Origin: [Eubacterium] infirmum
GTDB lineage: Bacteria > Bacillota > Clostridia > Peptostreptococcales > Anaerovoracaceae
Reading direction: 5' to 3'
Length of the DNA stretch: 64,000 nt
Assembly: GCA_900450455.1 (NCBI GenBank)
Contig: UGGN01000001.1
Span: forward strand, 62,001 to 126,000
Shown: in pieces, positions 33,493 to 42,563 of the stretch
How positions within the stretch are numbered: the first letter of the stretch is position 1
Layout of the letters: each line of letters starts with the position of its first letter
Position numbers and translations under genes: made by a program
The notes under the pieces: generated by a model
Told to the model about the DNA's origin: nothing
Seen by the model: only the letters and a program-made list of their open reading frames with translations
Database searches by the model: none

Positions 33493-34378
33493 TCTTTTTC
33501 TCCACAAATACTGCAAGTTCATCTGAAATTGCAGCGAAATCCTCTATCGAGAGAGTCTCCGCTCTCCTCATAGGCTCAATGCTAAGCCTCTCTAGTGCTT
33601 GTTTTATCTCATCCTTGCTGAAGCCTGCTCCTGTTAAGGAATTTAAGATCGTCTTTCGCCTCTGCCCAAAACCAGCTTTGATGCAATTGAACATCAGCTT
33701 CTCATTCTTAGGGTGCACCGGCTTTTCCGTCCTTATGCTCAGCTTGAGAACTGTAGAATCCACCTTAGGCACCGGATAGAACACCTCTTTTGGTACATCC
33801 GCGACCTCACTGACCTCACAGTAATACTGAACGGCAAGCGAAATAGCCCCGAAAGTTTTACTTCCCGGACCTGCAATGATTCTATCAGCTACTTCCTTCT
33901 GCATCATAATCGTTATAGACTCAATGTTTATTTCATTCTCCAACAGATACATGATGATAGGTGTAGTTATATAGTATGGCAGATTTCCTATTATCTTTGT
34001 ATGTTGAAAAGTTGAAGACTTTATGATGTCGTTAAGATTTGTTTTTAGAACATCTTGATTTATAACTTCAATATTGTCGTACCCTTTTAGAGTAAAGTCA
34101 AGAACGGGAAGCAAATTTTTATCGATTTCTATAGCGCAAACCTTGCCTGCTTCCTTTGCTGCTTCAACTGTCAAAACTCCGATGCCGGGTCCAATTTCAA
34201 TAACCAGGTCCTCCTCGTTTATATTTGTCGCCTCGATAATGCTATCGATTACTCCCTTATCGGTCAAAAAGTTCTGGCCCAGACTCTTCGCATTGTGAAA
34301 GCCGAACTTCTTCCTTATATAATTTAAAGTGCTTAGGGAATGTAATTCCATGTTCTTAGCTGTTTCCAAGCTTTTCAT
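33485..34378 (-). CDS. rsmA: 16S rRNA dimethyladenosine transferase (KsgA)
   Basis: 297 aa. SAM-binding motif VIEIGPGIGVLT, catalytic IGNLPYYITTP and an N-terminal SLGQNFLTD block are all present. It dimethylates two adenosines in helix 45 of 16S rRNA late in 30S assembly. It overlaps rnmV by 23 nt, a pairing conserved in Firmicutes. An in-frame ATG 27 nt further in (MELHSL) is a possible alternative start. Confidence 0.96.
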   Translation of the reverse strand: MKSLETAKNMELHSLSTLNYIRKKFGFHNAKSLGQNFLTDKGVIDSIIEATNINEEDLVIEIGPGIGVLTVEAAKEAGKVCAIEIDKNLLPVLDFTLKGYDNIEVINQDVLKTNLNDIIKSSTFQHTKIIGNLPYYITTPIIMYLLENEINIESITIMMQKEVADRIIAGPGSKTFGAISLAVQYYCEVSEVADVPKEVFYPVPKVDSTVLKLSIRTEKPVHPKNEKLMFNCIKAGFGQRRKTILNSLTGAGFSKDEIKQALERLSIEPMRRAETLSIEDFAAISDELAVFVEKKNE

Positions 34379-34922
34379 TCACCTTTCTGATTGCTTCATC
34401 AAAATCCTTGCGGCTGACTAACATCAAATTGAGTTTCTTCAACAGAGCCTTGCCATTGCAATATCCAAGCCCTAGCAAATCTCCGAGCATGGTGCGTCTC
34501 GCCTTTGATGATTCACCACCTATAAGCCCGTTACTGCTGAGATCTATATAAGAGAACTCCTCTCGCTTTCCCGTAATCGTACACTTTGCAAGCTTCAGTG
34601 CATTGACTATGTCCTCAGGCCTTGCGTTTTCTATACCTATATCACCGTTTTTCTCGGCTTTTGCGGCGGTCAAAAAGGCCTGCTTTGCCTCAGGATACCT
34701 TGCGCAGATTCGCTCCCTTATCTTGCGACCTGCGTGGTCGGGATCCGTCATTACAATCAGCCCTTTACTCTCATACGCACTATCTAATTTTCTCCAAGTT
34801 GCCGCCGAGATTCCGTAGCCGTGAGTTTCAACGGTCACAGCCTCCACCGCCTTATTTATAGCGGCAGTGTCATCCCTTCCCTCGACGACGATAACCTCAT
34901 TAATAACCGGCCTTTCTTCCAT
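34356..34922 (-). CDS. rnmV: Ribonuclease M5
   Basis: 188 aa. The N-terminal Toprim domain shows EVIVVEGRDD and IVMTDPDHAGRKIR, giving the metal-binding Glu and Asp residues; a small C-terminal domain follows. It matures 5S rRNA by cutting a double-helical precursor with ribosomal protein L18. Its start overlaps the stop of the FtsB-like gene (TAATG). Confidence 0.95.
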   Translation of the reverse strand: MEERPVINEVIVVEGRDDTAAINKAVEAVTVETHGYGISAATWRKLDSAYESKGLIVMTDPDHAGRKIRERICARYPEAKQAFLTAAKAEKNGDIGIENARPEDIVNALKLAKCTITGKREEFSYIDLSSNGLIGGESSKARRTMLGDLLGLGYCNGKALLKKLNLMLVSRKDFDEAIRKVNEKLGNS

Positions 34923-35242
34923 TACTTCTTATCCTTACCATCCTTATTCTTTTTGCCATCCAAGACATAAAGGACTTCTCCCGGCTTAATCATCTTAAGC
35001 TGCTTACGTGCTTGCTCCTCAATGTAGTCGAGTTCGTTGACATTCTTGAGCTCTGCAGTCAAATCATCCTTCTTCTGCTCCAGCTCCTTCTGAGTCTTCT
35101 CCAGGTGACTCTTCTCAATATGAAGCGTAACTATTTTCTTGATTGAAAATGCACAGCCTATGAGGAGAAAAAGAACTATCAAAGATAGAACCAATCTACC
35201 CATATTTAATTTTTTCTTCTTTTTTCTCGTTGACTTTGCCAT
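34922..35242 (-). CDS. FtsB/DivIC-like septum protein
   Basis: 106 aa. A lysine-rich cytoplasmic N-terminus, one membrane helix (about 17-36), an external coiled coil (about 42-75) and the C-terminal segment ARKQLKMIKPGEVLYVLD, typical of the DivIC/FtsB family. Such proteins form a complex with FtsL and FtsQ/DivIB that recruits septal wall synthases. It overlaps the DnaD-like gene by 37 nt. FtsL-type proteins share this topology, but the C-terminal motif favours FtsB/DivIC. Confidence 0.82.
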   Translation of the reverse strand: MAKSTRKKKKKLNMGRLVLSLIVLFLLIGCAFSIKKIVTLHIEKSHLEKTQKELEQKKDDLTAELKNVNELDYIEEQARKQLKMIKPGEVLYVLDGKKNKDGKDKK

Positions 35243-36486
35243 TCTTCAGCCTCAATCATCCTTTGTTCTATACAAGAACATCTTTCTCCCGTATCCATAA
35301 TACCCGTGTCATCACATCGATTACACTTATATCTTTCCTCCATGTAATCCATATCGTAGTTGTTTTCGGTCAGAATTATAGCGCGTTCCTCGTAGAGCAT
35401 ATTCATCTCGTCATTTAAACTCTTTGATTCACCGTTATCTTGACCAAATAGCATCATTCCTGAAAGCTTTGCACTTAATGAGTGAATATTTTTCTCTATT
35501 TCCCTTATCTTTGGAAGCTTCTTATATATTTCCTTACGTCTAGCGTCGGCATCCGTCTCCGCCTTCTTGCGTAGAAAATCGTAGTACTTGTTCAAAACAG
35601 CCCTGCTAACAGGTTTCTTTTCATTAACATCCCTGTTTTCCTTGCCGGCTTCCTTTCTCCAGTTATCAAGAATCGAGTTCACATATTTTAGATTAGGATT
35701 CGAAATTCCCGCAGTCTTGCTACAAGCCTCCAGTACCTTATCCATCTTAAATCCCATCTCATCAAACCAGCTATCCATGAGCCTCTGCTCCTCTTCGGAC
35801 GGATTTCTCGAAAAACCTAGCGCCTTCATAACGCGTCTATATCTCACATGCCTCTGATCATTCTCCTCGAGATAATTATCAACATCCTCACTGGTTTTGA
35901 TGCCAATCTTGGTCCATTCCTCAATAACTTTTTCTATATACTTGAAGCTAAGCTTTCCCTTATCAGAGCAGTAAATCACTGCCTTTTCAACAACTTCGGG
36001 CGTTGCTTTCACATCGTCTATCCACGATATGACCTTTTGCATGTCACTGCTGGATAGAGTGCGACCTAAAATCTTTTCTATCTTCGGCATCAAGGTAGAA
36101 ATTGCCTCACTACCAAAAACGCTCACCGGTTCAACGCCCTGTGAATCCTTTTGTTCTTCTCCCTTGCCTGTTCCGTAAATCAATTCCTTGAGGTTTATGA
36201 ACTCAACTGCAAAATCAGCCTTGCCCTCTCCATAGAATCTCTTTTTGATGGCATTCATATCCTCCCAATAATTCCAGGCTTCCACAATGGTCTTTTCATC
36301 GACTCCAAGCTCATTGGATATCTGAGCGTTATCGAGCGGGTATCCCAGCTCTGCGTAGAGCCTTGCATAAAGATAGACCTTAACGAAGTCTCCCGGAGCT
36401 ATCGGAAGAAATTCATTTATGAAAATGTTTTCGAGCGATATATCGCCAAGATACATATCTCGTTTTTTTGCTTTGATATATTTCAT
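35206..36486 (-). CDS. DnaD-like primosome protein ending in a DnaI/DnaC N-terminal-type zinc domain
   Basis: 426 aa. An N-terminal winged-helix domain (about 20-110) resembles DnaD_N. Two DnaD_C/DnaB_2-like helical modules follow (about 130-205 and 215-290; the second ends in ISNPNLKYVNSILDNW). Residues about 300-426 look like the N-terminal domain of the DnaI/DnaC-type helicase loader: a helix region YKKLPKIREIEKNI, then a zinc site C388-x2-C391-x11-C403-x-C405. The loader AAA+ domain is absent and the next gene is FtsB-like. DnaD helps load the replicative helicase, and the DnaI N-domain contacts it. dnaB lies 47 nt upstream. The fusion is read from the sequence; its function is inference. 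Confidence 0.85.
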   Translation of the reverse strand: MKYIKAKKRDMYLGDISLENIFINEFLPIAPGDFVKVYLYARLYAELGYPLDNAQISNELGVDEKTIVEAWNYWEDMNAIKKRFYGEGKADFAVEFINLKELIYGTGKGEEQKDSQGVEPVSVFGSEAISTLMPKIEKILGRTLSSSDMQKVISWIDDVKATPEVVEKAVIYCSDKGKLSFKYIEKVIEEWTKIGIKTSEDVDNYLEENDQRHVRYRRVMKALGFSRNPSEEEQRLMDSWFDEMGFKMDKVLEACSKTAGISNPNLKYVNSILDNWRKEAGKENRDVNEKKPVSRAVLNKYYDFLRKKAETDADARRKEIYKKLPKIREIEKNIHSLSAKLSGMMLFGQDNGESKSLNDEMNMLYEERAIILTENNYDMDYMEERYKCNRCDDTGIMDTGERCSCIEQRMIEAEEWQSQREKRRKN

Positions 36487-36533
36487 GGATTTCTCCTAAT
36501 AATCTGAGGCTAGCCCATAAAAGGCACATTAAA

Positions 36534-37847
36534 CTATACCATGTCGCTGAACTTGGTATATCTCTCTACCCAGGTCAAATCACGTCTTGCGGTCTCTCCG
36601 TTTCTATGCTTTGCAATGCTGACCTCACATACATTTGGCTTATCACTCTCCTCGTTATAGTAGTCATCTCTATAGAGGAAGATTACCATATCAGCATCCT
36701 GCTCGATTGAGCCCGATTCTCTGAGGTCCGAAAGCATAGGTCTGTGGTCTGTTCTGAGCTCCGGCGCACGTGAAAGCTGAGACAGTACGAGAACCGGACA
36801 GTCCATCTCTCTGGCAAGTAGCTTAAGATATCTTGATAATTTACTGATTTCTTGCTGTCTGCTTTCGGATCTGCCCTCTGCTGTCATCAGCTGAAGATAG
36901 TCGACAACCACAAGGTCAAGTCCATACTCCGCCTTCATCCTTCGGCATTTATTCTTCATCTCCATAACCGTGATACCCGGGGTATCGTCTATGGTTATAT
37001 TTGTTTTCGAAAGAATATCTCCGGCTATATTTATCTTCTGCCAGTCATTTACCTCTATCTTGCCCTTTCTGATGTTCGAAAGCTCGATATTGCTCTCCAT
37101 AGAAAGAAGTCTCTGACCGAGCTGATCCTTAGGCATCTCGAGATTGAAGATGATAATCCCCTTTGAACCTCTCTTTGCCGCATTGAGCGCAATATTCAGT
37201 GCAAATGAACTCTTTCCCATAGCCGGTCTTGCTGCAATGATTATGAGATCGGATCTCTGGAATCCGCCCGTAATCTTATCGATTTCAGTAAAGCCGGATG
37301 GTATACCCGTAACATCACCATCGGATCGTGCAGCCTTGTCAATCATATCGATGTTTTCCATGATGACATCTTTGATGTGCGAGTAGTCATTCTTCTGACG
37401 CTTCTGCGCAATCTCAAATATATTCTGCTCGGCAAAATCGAGGATATAACCTGCATTCTCGCTTTCCTCAAAGCTCTTTTCTCTTATCTCATCCGCAGCC
37501 TTAATAAGTCTTCTAAGCTGTGCCTTTTCGGCCACAATCTTAGCATAACCTACAGCATTCTTCGCTGACGGCACATTTGACGGAAGCGAAGCAATATATG
37601 CTCTTCCACCTGCAATCTCAAGGCTTCCGCGCTTCTTTAGCTCATCGCAAACAGTTACAATATCCACAGTCTCATTTTTTTTCGCAAGATCCAGGATAAC
37701 GTCATAGATTTCCTTATGAGCTGCATCATAAAAATCCTCAGCCTTTACTGTTTCAAGCACGTCAAAAAGTGCATCCTTATCAAGCATGGCAGCACCTAAG
37801 ACGGACTGCTCCGCTTCCTTATTATGCGGAGGTATCTTCTCTGTCAT
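36534..37847 (-). CDS. dnaB: Replicative DNA helicase
   Basis: 437 aa, the DnaB-type helicase (called DnaC in Bacillus). The N-terminal helical domain (1-115) includes PHNKEAEQSVLGAAM; the RecA-like domain has Walker A ARPAMGKSSFALN and Walker B LVVVDYLQLM. The conserved LSQLSRAPE and SDLRESGSIEQDADMVIFLYR segments are present. It unwinds DNA at the fork as a hexamer. It follows rplI by 9 nt in the common Firmicute order gdpP-rplI-dnaB. Confidence 0.97.
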   Translation of the reverse strand: MTEKIPPHNKEAEQSVLGAAMLDKDALFDVLETVKAEDFYDAAHKEIYDVILDLAKKNETVDIVTVCDELKKRGSLEIAGGRAYIASLPSNVPSAKNAVGYAKIVAEKAQLRRLIKAADEIREKSFEESENAGYILDFAEQNIFEIAQKRQKNDYSHIKDVIMENIDMIDKAARSDGDVTGIPSGFTEIDKITGGFQRSDLIIIAARPAMGKSSFALNIALNAAKRGSKGIIIFNLEMPKDQLGQRLLSMESNIELSNIRKGKIEVNDWQKINIAGDILSKTNITIDDTPGITVMEMKNKCRRMKAEYGLDLVVVDYLQLMTAEGRSESRQQEISKLSRYLKLLAREMDCPVLVLSQLSRAPELRTDHRPMLSDLRESGSIEQDADMVIFLYRDDYYNEESDKPNVCEVSIAKHRNGETARRDLTWVERYTKFSDMV

Positions 37848-37856
37848 CTTTGACTC

Positions 37857-38300
37857 CTAATCTACAAGCTCAACCTTGATCTCGCCTTTTATTTCGTGAT
37901 ACAGCTTAACCGCTACATCAAAACTGCCCAGCTGCTTTAGCGGATTTGCAAGCTCAATATTCTTCTTTTCAATATCTATTCCGAGCTGGTCCTTGATGGC
38001 ATCAGATATGTCTTTTGATGTTATTGACCCGAAAAGCTTTCCGCCTTCGCCTGACTTTGTCTTAATTACAATTTTTTTGTTCTTAAGCGTTTCTGCCTGG
38101 CTCTGAGCTCGCTCTCTGTTCTCCTTCTCCTGTTGGATTTTGAGCGCCTTCTGCTTTTCTAGACTTCTTAGGTTTGCCTGCGTTGCCTCAACTGCCAGCC
38201 CTTTCTTTAGAAGCATGTTTCTTGCAAAACCGTCGCTGACCTTGAGAACCTCGCCCGCCTTACCTGTACCTTTTACATCCTCTTTAAGTATTACTATCAT
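37857..38300 (-). CDS. rplI: 50S ribosomal protein L9
   Basis: 147 aa, the usual length. The N-terminal rRNA-binding domain shows [34 protein letters not shown], the L9 signature. A long charged helix (about 50-75) and a C-terminal domain ([16 protein letters not shown]) complete it. It overlaps the GdpP-like gene by 17 nt. Confidence 0.97.
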   Translation of the reverse strand: MIVILKEDVKGTGKAGEVLKVSDGFARNMLLKKGLAVEATQANLRSLEKQKALKIQQEKENRERAQSQAETLKNKKIVIKTKSGEGGKLFGSITSKDISDAIKDQLGIDIEKKNIELANPLKQLGSFDVAVKLYHEIKGEIKVELVD

Positions 38301-40050
38301 TATTATCTCCTTTTTGTAACAATCCCAGCACTATCTCCAGCACTTCCTCAGGTTTTTCTTCAACCTGAGCGCCCGCTGTGTTCAGATGACCGCCACCACC
38401 GATTTTTTCAAGAAGAACCTGAACATTTATGTCTCCAAGCGACCTTGCACTTATGCAGGTAGTTCCTTTATCGTTTACTCCTGCAACAAAGCTCGCCTTT
38501 ATTCCTTTGATATTTAGGAGTTCATCCGCAACCTGTGCATTGATTACCTGAGCATCTTGGTTTTGTCCCTCACAAATAGATGTCGCAATGCCGCCATCGT
38601 AAAAGCTTGCATTTGCAATAGCCTTAGCCCTTACCTTAAACGTATCTGAGTCAATTTGGAAAAATCTCTTTACCTCTGTCGTGTCAGCACCCGCTCTTCT
38701 GAGCCATGCAGCAGCCTCAAAGGTTCTAACCCCTGTCTTTACAGCGAATCTGTTCGTATCTAATGTTATACCCGCAAGAAGAGCTTCTGCCTCAAGCTTT
38801 ACGAGCGACTTTCTTGGAATTACATACTGAAGCATCTCTGTCACCAGCTCTGAAGCTGACGATGCATATGTCTCTATATACGATAGAGTTGCTCCTGTTA
38901 TGTAGTCCTCAGCTCTACGGTGATGGTCTATTACAACTACTCTCTCAGTCTTGTCTAAAAGCTCCGGAGCTTCCAAGTAGCTGGGTCTTTGCGTATCTAC
39001 AACGACCAGCAGAGTGTCTGATTCTATCAGAGCATTAGCCTTTTCAGTCGAATCCAGGTTATAGTTTTGGGTTGCTCTAACCTGATCATACACGGCCTGC
39101 ATTGTATCATTTACCTTGTCTATGATAATGTGCGCCTCAGTTCCACTATTGATGCACATCCTATAAATTCCGAGCGCAGATCCGAATGCGTCCATATCTG
39201 CATTTTGGTGCCCCATAATCAAAACACGATTAGATTGCTCTATAAGCTTTCTCAAGGCATGAGCAATAATCCTTGACTTGCCCTTGCTACCCTTTTCTAT
39301 TGACTGTGTCTTTCCGCCAAAGTAACTGATTTCCGATTCTTCTTTGACAACAACCTGGTCTCCTCCACGTCCTAGCGCAAGATCAAGTGCTGCCGCTGCA
39401 TACTCTGATGTCTCCATTATGTTTGAGCCACCAATTCCAAGTCCCATACTAAGTGTCAGTGGAAAATCAGCACCCGTATCTATCTTTCTTACGTCATCCA
39501 ATATTGTAAATTTGTTTTCGACAAGTTCCTCAAAATGGCCGTACTGAAAGTACACGTTATATAGTGTATCCTTGATTTTTTCTAGCGATGCATCTATGTC
39601 AGCCGCCCACTTTCTTATGATGCGATCAACCTGACTCGTTACCGACATACCGGTCTCCGGAGTTACAGATCCCGCAAACTGGTCGTAGTTATCAACACTT
39701 ATGCGACACACGCAAACTCTCTCTGACATATATCTTTTCTTTAGATCCTCGTAGCCGGTAACATCCCTGAAAAATACGATTATATCATCACCATATTCAT
39801 TTTTGTCACTATCTGCAATCACTCTGAACTTTCGTCCGTTTCTATCGAGAAGATACTTGTTATCACCCTCTAAAAGAGATTTTACCTTTATTCCTGTGAG
39901 AGCAAAAAAATCGGCATCTTCTATTCCTTTATATGGAAATACTCTGTCTATGAATCTGTTCGCACTGGTTACCTTGCCGGCCCTATTGACTATACACATT
40001 GGCATAGGCAGGTCGGCTGATATAATGCGCTTTGCCACTTTTTCCGTCAT
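38284..40050 (-). CDS. GdpP-like DHH phosphodiesterase lacking membrane anchors
   Basis: 588 aa. An N-terminal PAS-like domain (about 10-100), a degenerate GGDEF domain (about 105-240) and a DHH-DHHA1 phosphodiesterase (about 265-575). Metal-binding motifs are [22 protein letters not shown] and VIDHHRR, and the C-terminal [12 protein letters not shown] is intact. GdpP hydrolyses cyclic di-AMP, affecting turgor and wall homeostasis. Usual GdpP proteins (about 650 aa) start with two membrane helices; none is present here. Only 13 nt separate its start from the parB stop, so no missing exon-like segment lies upstream. It is therefore probably cytoplasmic. It is co-transcribed with parAB and rplI. 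Confidence 0.88.
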   Translation of the reverse strand: MTEKVAKRIISADLPMPMCIVNRAGKVTSANRFIDRVFPYKGIEDADFFALTGIKVKSLLEGDNKYLLDRNGRKFRVIADSDKNEYGDDIIVFFRDVTGYEDLKKRYMSERVCVCRISVDNYDQFAGSVTPETGMSVTSQVDRIIRKWAADIDASLEKIKDTLYNVYFQYGHFEELVENKFTILDDVRKIDTGADFPLTLSMGLGIGGSNIMETSEYAAAALDLALGRGGDQVVVKEESEISYFGGKTQSIEKGSKGKSRIIAHALRKLIEQSNRVLIMGHQNADMDAFGSALGIYRMCINSGTEAHIIIDKVNDTMQAVYDQVRATQNYNLDSTEKANALIESDTLLVVVDTQRPSYLEAPELLDKTERVVVIDHHRRAEDYITGATLSYIETYASSASELVTEMLQYVIPRKSLVKLEAEALLAGITLDTNRFAVKTGVRTFEAAAWLRRAGADTTEVKRFFQIDSDTFKVRAKAIANASFYDGGIATSICEGQNQDAQVINAQVADELLNIKGIKASFVAGVNDKGTTCISARSLGDINVQVLLEKIGGGGHLNTAGAQVEEKPEEVLEIVLGLLQKGDNNDSNT

Positions 40051-40063
40051 CTTTACTTCTCCA

Positions 40064-40963
40064 TTACGAATTTATGTTTGCAACTCTGAGAATGTCTATC
40101 AATCTGTTCAGTTCATCCATGCTGTAATAATGGAGCTGAATAGATCCGCCTTTCCCTTTTGCTTCAATATTTACCTTCGTCCCATAAATATCCTTAAGTT
40201 CATTCTCAACACTGAGAATTTCTCTAGGTTTAACGCGTTTTAAAGGCTTGTTTCTCTTCTGTTTTTCAGTGCTTGCAAGTTTTTCGGTTTCTCTTACCGA
40301 TAGACCTTCTGCGATAACGCGCTTGCAAAGTTCTTCCTGTTTCTGGAAATTATCCGCAGATAATATGGCTCTTGCATGCCCCGCTGAAAGCCTACCCTCA
40401 GCGACCTCATTTCTAACGCTCTCAGGCAAATTCAAAAGCCTCAAAGCGTTGGTAATATAAGGTCTTGACTTACTTACACTCTTAGAAACCTTGTCCTGTG
40501 TAAAGCCGTAAACCTTAATCATCTTCTCAAGCCCTTCAGCTTCCTCTATAGGGTTTAAGTCCTCTCTTTGCATATTCTCAATTATTGCAAGGAGCATATT
40601 CTCTTCTTCTGTAAGAGCTCTAACAAGACAAGGCACTTTCTTCAACTCCGCTTCCCTTGCCGCTCTCCAACGTCTCTCACCTGCTACAATCTCATAGCCA
40701 ACCTCAGCTTTGGTTACAACCAAGGGCTGAATTATACCATGTTCCTCTATAGATCTGGCGAGTTCACTTATCTTCTCAGGATCAAAAGTCTTGCGAGGTT
40801 GCCCGTGATTAGGCTTAATATCATTTATATTTATGTATTTGACGCTGTCTTTAGATTCCTCCTGAGTCGGAAGTTTAGTGTCCTCGTTAACCGCAACTTC
40901 ACGATCAGCAAACAATGCGTCAAGGCCTCTGCCCAGTCCACTCTTCTTTCCTTTAGCCGCCAT
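40064..40963 (-). CDS. parB: Chromosome partitioning protein ParB (Spo0J)
   Basis: 299 aa. The N-terminal stretch GKKSGLGRGLDALF contacts ParA. The CTP-binding N-domain shows IKPNHGQPRKTF and GERRWRAAREAEL. A central helix-turn-helix (TQDKVSKSVSKSRPYITNALRLL) binds parS; a C-terminal dimerisation domain follows. It spreads from parS as a CTP-gated clamp and loads SMC. Its start overlaps the parA stop. A perfect parS lies upstream of parA. Confidence 0.96.
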   Translation of the reverse strand: MAAKGKKSGLGRGLDALFADREVAVNEDTKLPTQEESKDSVKYININDIKPNHGQPRKTFDPEKISELARSIEEHGIIQPLVVTKAEVGYEIVAGERRWRAAREAELKKVPCLVRALTEEENMLLAIIENMQREDLNPIEEAEGLEKMIKVYGFTQDKVSKSVSKSRPYITNALRLLNLPESVRNEVAEGRLSAGHARAILSADNFQKQEELCKRVIAEGLSVRETEKLASTEKQKRNKPLKRVKPREILSVENELKDIYGTKVNIEAKGKGGSIQLHYYSMDELNRLIDILRVANINS

Positions 40964-41733
40964 TACTCTTCCTCCCTTTCGAGGAATTCCTCAGCAAACT
41001 CTCTGTATGCCTCCGCACCTCTCGATTTAGGATCATACTCGGTTATTGCCATGCCGTAGCTTGGTGCCTCGGCAAGCCTAATATTTCTCGGGATGACCGT
41101 AGAATATACCTTTGCCCCGAAGTACTTCTTAACCTCCTGAACTACCTGAACAGATAGGTTGGTACGTCCATCGAACATGCTCAAAATTACACCTTCAATC
41201 TCGAGTCCTTTGTTTAGATTCTTTCTAACTATTTCAATTGTGCTCACGAGTTGGCTAACTCCTTCAAGTGCATAGAACTCGCACTGAATAGGAATTAATA
41301 CACTCTGCACAGCAGTCAAAGAATTTATAGTTAGAAGTCCCAGTGAAGGTGGACAATCAATGAAGATATAATCATACTTTTGTCTTACCTTATCTATGGC
41401 CTTTCTAAGTCTCTGTTCTCTGCCCTCAATCTGGACAAGTTCAATCTCAGCGCCTGCCAAATCTACGCTTGCAGGAATTATATCCAATCCCTTGATGTTT
41501 GTATGCAAAATCGCCTTTTTGGTATCAAAGTTATCCTCAATTAGAAGATCATAGACAGTATAATCGAGGCTTTTCTTCTTAATCCCAATTCCACTGGTCG
41601 TATTACCCTGAGGATCAATGTCTAAAATTAAAACTTTCTTACCCAAAAGTGCCAAGCATGCTCCCAAATTAATATTTGTGGTTGTTTTACCTACTCCGCC
41701 CTTCTGATTAAATATTGCTATTGCTTTTCCCAC
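40963..41733 (-). CDS. parA: Chromosome partitioning ATPase ParA (Soj)
   Basis: 256 aa from a GTG start. The deviant Walker A is FNQKGGVGKTTTN near the N-terminus, and LILDIDPQGN and YIFIDCPPSLG follow. It drives origin segregation with ParB, and in Bacillus also controls DnaA. The GTG at 41733 is chosen because GGAGG lies 8 nt upstream and the protein then begins MGKAIAIFNQKGG, the canonical Soj start. The frame stays open a further 105 nt through the parS site, which would add a tail without family support. Confidence 0.95.
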   Translation of the reverse strand: MGKAIAIFNQKGGVGKTTTNINLGACLALLGKKVLILDIDPQGNTTSGIGIKKKSLDYTVYDLLIEDNFDTKKAILHTNIKGLDIIPASVDLAGAEIELVQIEGREQRLRKAIDKVRQKYDYIFIDCPPSLGLLTINSLTAVQSVLIPIQCEFYALEGVSQLVSTIEIVRKNLNKGLEIEGVILSMFDGRTNLSVQVVQEVKKYFGAKVYSTVIPRNIRLAEAPSYGMAITEYDPKSRGAEAYREFAEEFLEREEE

Positions 41734-41821
41734 TTTATTATCCTCCATAATCAAAAAATGGACTTGATTTATTATATAACATATGGAATGTTTTTTCCAC
41801 TTTTTTATAGCAAATAGAGAA

Positions 41822-41837
41822 TGTTTCACGTGAAACA
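41822..41837. promoter_or_regulatory. parS centromere site
   Basis: TGTTTCACGTGAAACA matches the ParB-binding parS consensus exactly. It is embedded in a 26-bp perfect palindrome (41817-41842) between parA and rsmG. Confidence 0.97.
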
Positions 41838-41855
41838 TTCTCTATACTACCATAC

Positions 41856-42563
41856 TTATAAGGGCTGTTTTGACGGGGTTCCCGGCTTTCTTGGATACAC
41901 GTTTGGTGTTATTTTTACTTTCTTTATTTTTACAAAACAATGGTCGATATCCTCGTGGTCTGAGGATATGATTTCAACATCTCCACCACCGAGAATCCTC
42001 ACTGCCTTCTCGGCATTTTTTATTTCCACTTTAGCCGCATCAGTCTTGTATGCAATGAAGTATCCACCTTGTTTTACCATAGGCAAACAATATTCGCATA
42101 GCGTCGAAAGATTTGCTACCGCTCTAGACACACAACAATCGAAGTTCTCTCTGTACTCAAAGTTTCTTCCCAAATCCTCGGCTCTTCCGTGAACCGTACT
42201 TACATTATTTATGCCGACATTTCCACATAACTCGTCTATGACCTTTAATCTCTTCTTCAGCGAATCGACAAGAACAAATTCAGTTTTAGGGTAGGCTATT
42301 GCCAGCGGCACTCCCGGAAAACCTCCACCGGTCCCAATATCTATAACTTTACAACCCGGCTTAATCAATCCCAGCTTTGCTATCTTTAGAGAGTCGATGT
42401 AATGTTTTTCTACAAATTCATCTTCATCTGTAATTGCAGTTAGGTTGATTTTTTTGTTCCAGTCCAAAACACCCTTCATATAGAATTCAAACCGCCTCAG
42501 AGTATTGTCATCATAAGGGAGATAGAGAGACTTCAGTTGCTCTTTAAAATTTAGCTTTTTCAA
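41856..42563 (-). CDS. rsmG: 16S rRNA guanine-527 N7-methyltransferase
   Basis: 235 aa. SAM-binding motif [17 protein letters not shown] and the conserved [11 protein letters not shown]; the C-terminal [13 protein letters not shown] is an RsmG hallmark. It methylates G527 in 16S rRNA; loss gives low-level streptomycin resistance in other bacteria. It overlaps mnmG by 20 nt in the conserved mnmG-rsmG order. Confidence 0.97.
   Translation of the reverse strand: MKKLNFKEQLKSLYLPYDDNTLRRFEFYMKGVLDWNKKINLTAITDEDEFVEKHYIDSLKIAKLGLIKPGCKVIDIGTGGGFPGVPLAIAYPKTEFVLVDSLKKRLKVIDELCGNVGINNVSTVHGRAEDLGRNFEYRENFDCCVSRAVANLSTLCEYCLPMVKQGGYFIAYKTDAAKVEIKNAEKAVRILGGGDVEIISSDHEDIDHCFVKIKKVKITPNVYPRKPGTPSKQPL

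Noticed and set aside
41734-41838. 35-codon N-terminal extension of parA beginning inside parS
   Set aside because: The first codons are simply the translation of the parS palindrome. The GTG at 41733 has a good ribosome site and gives the canonical Soj start.
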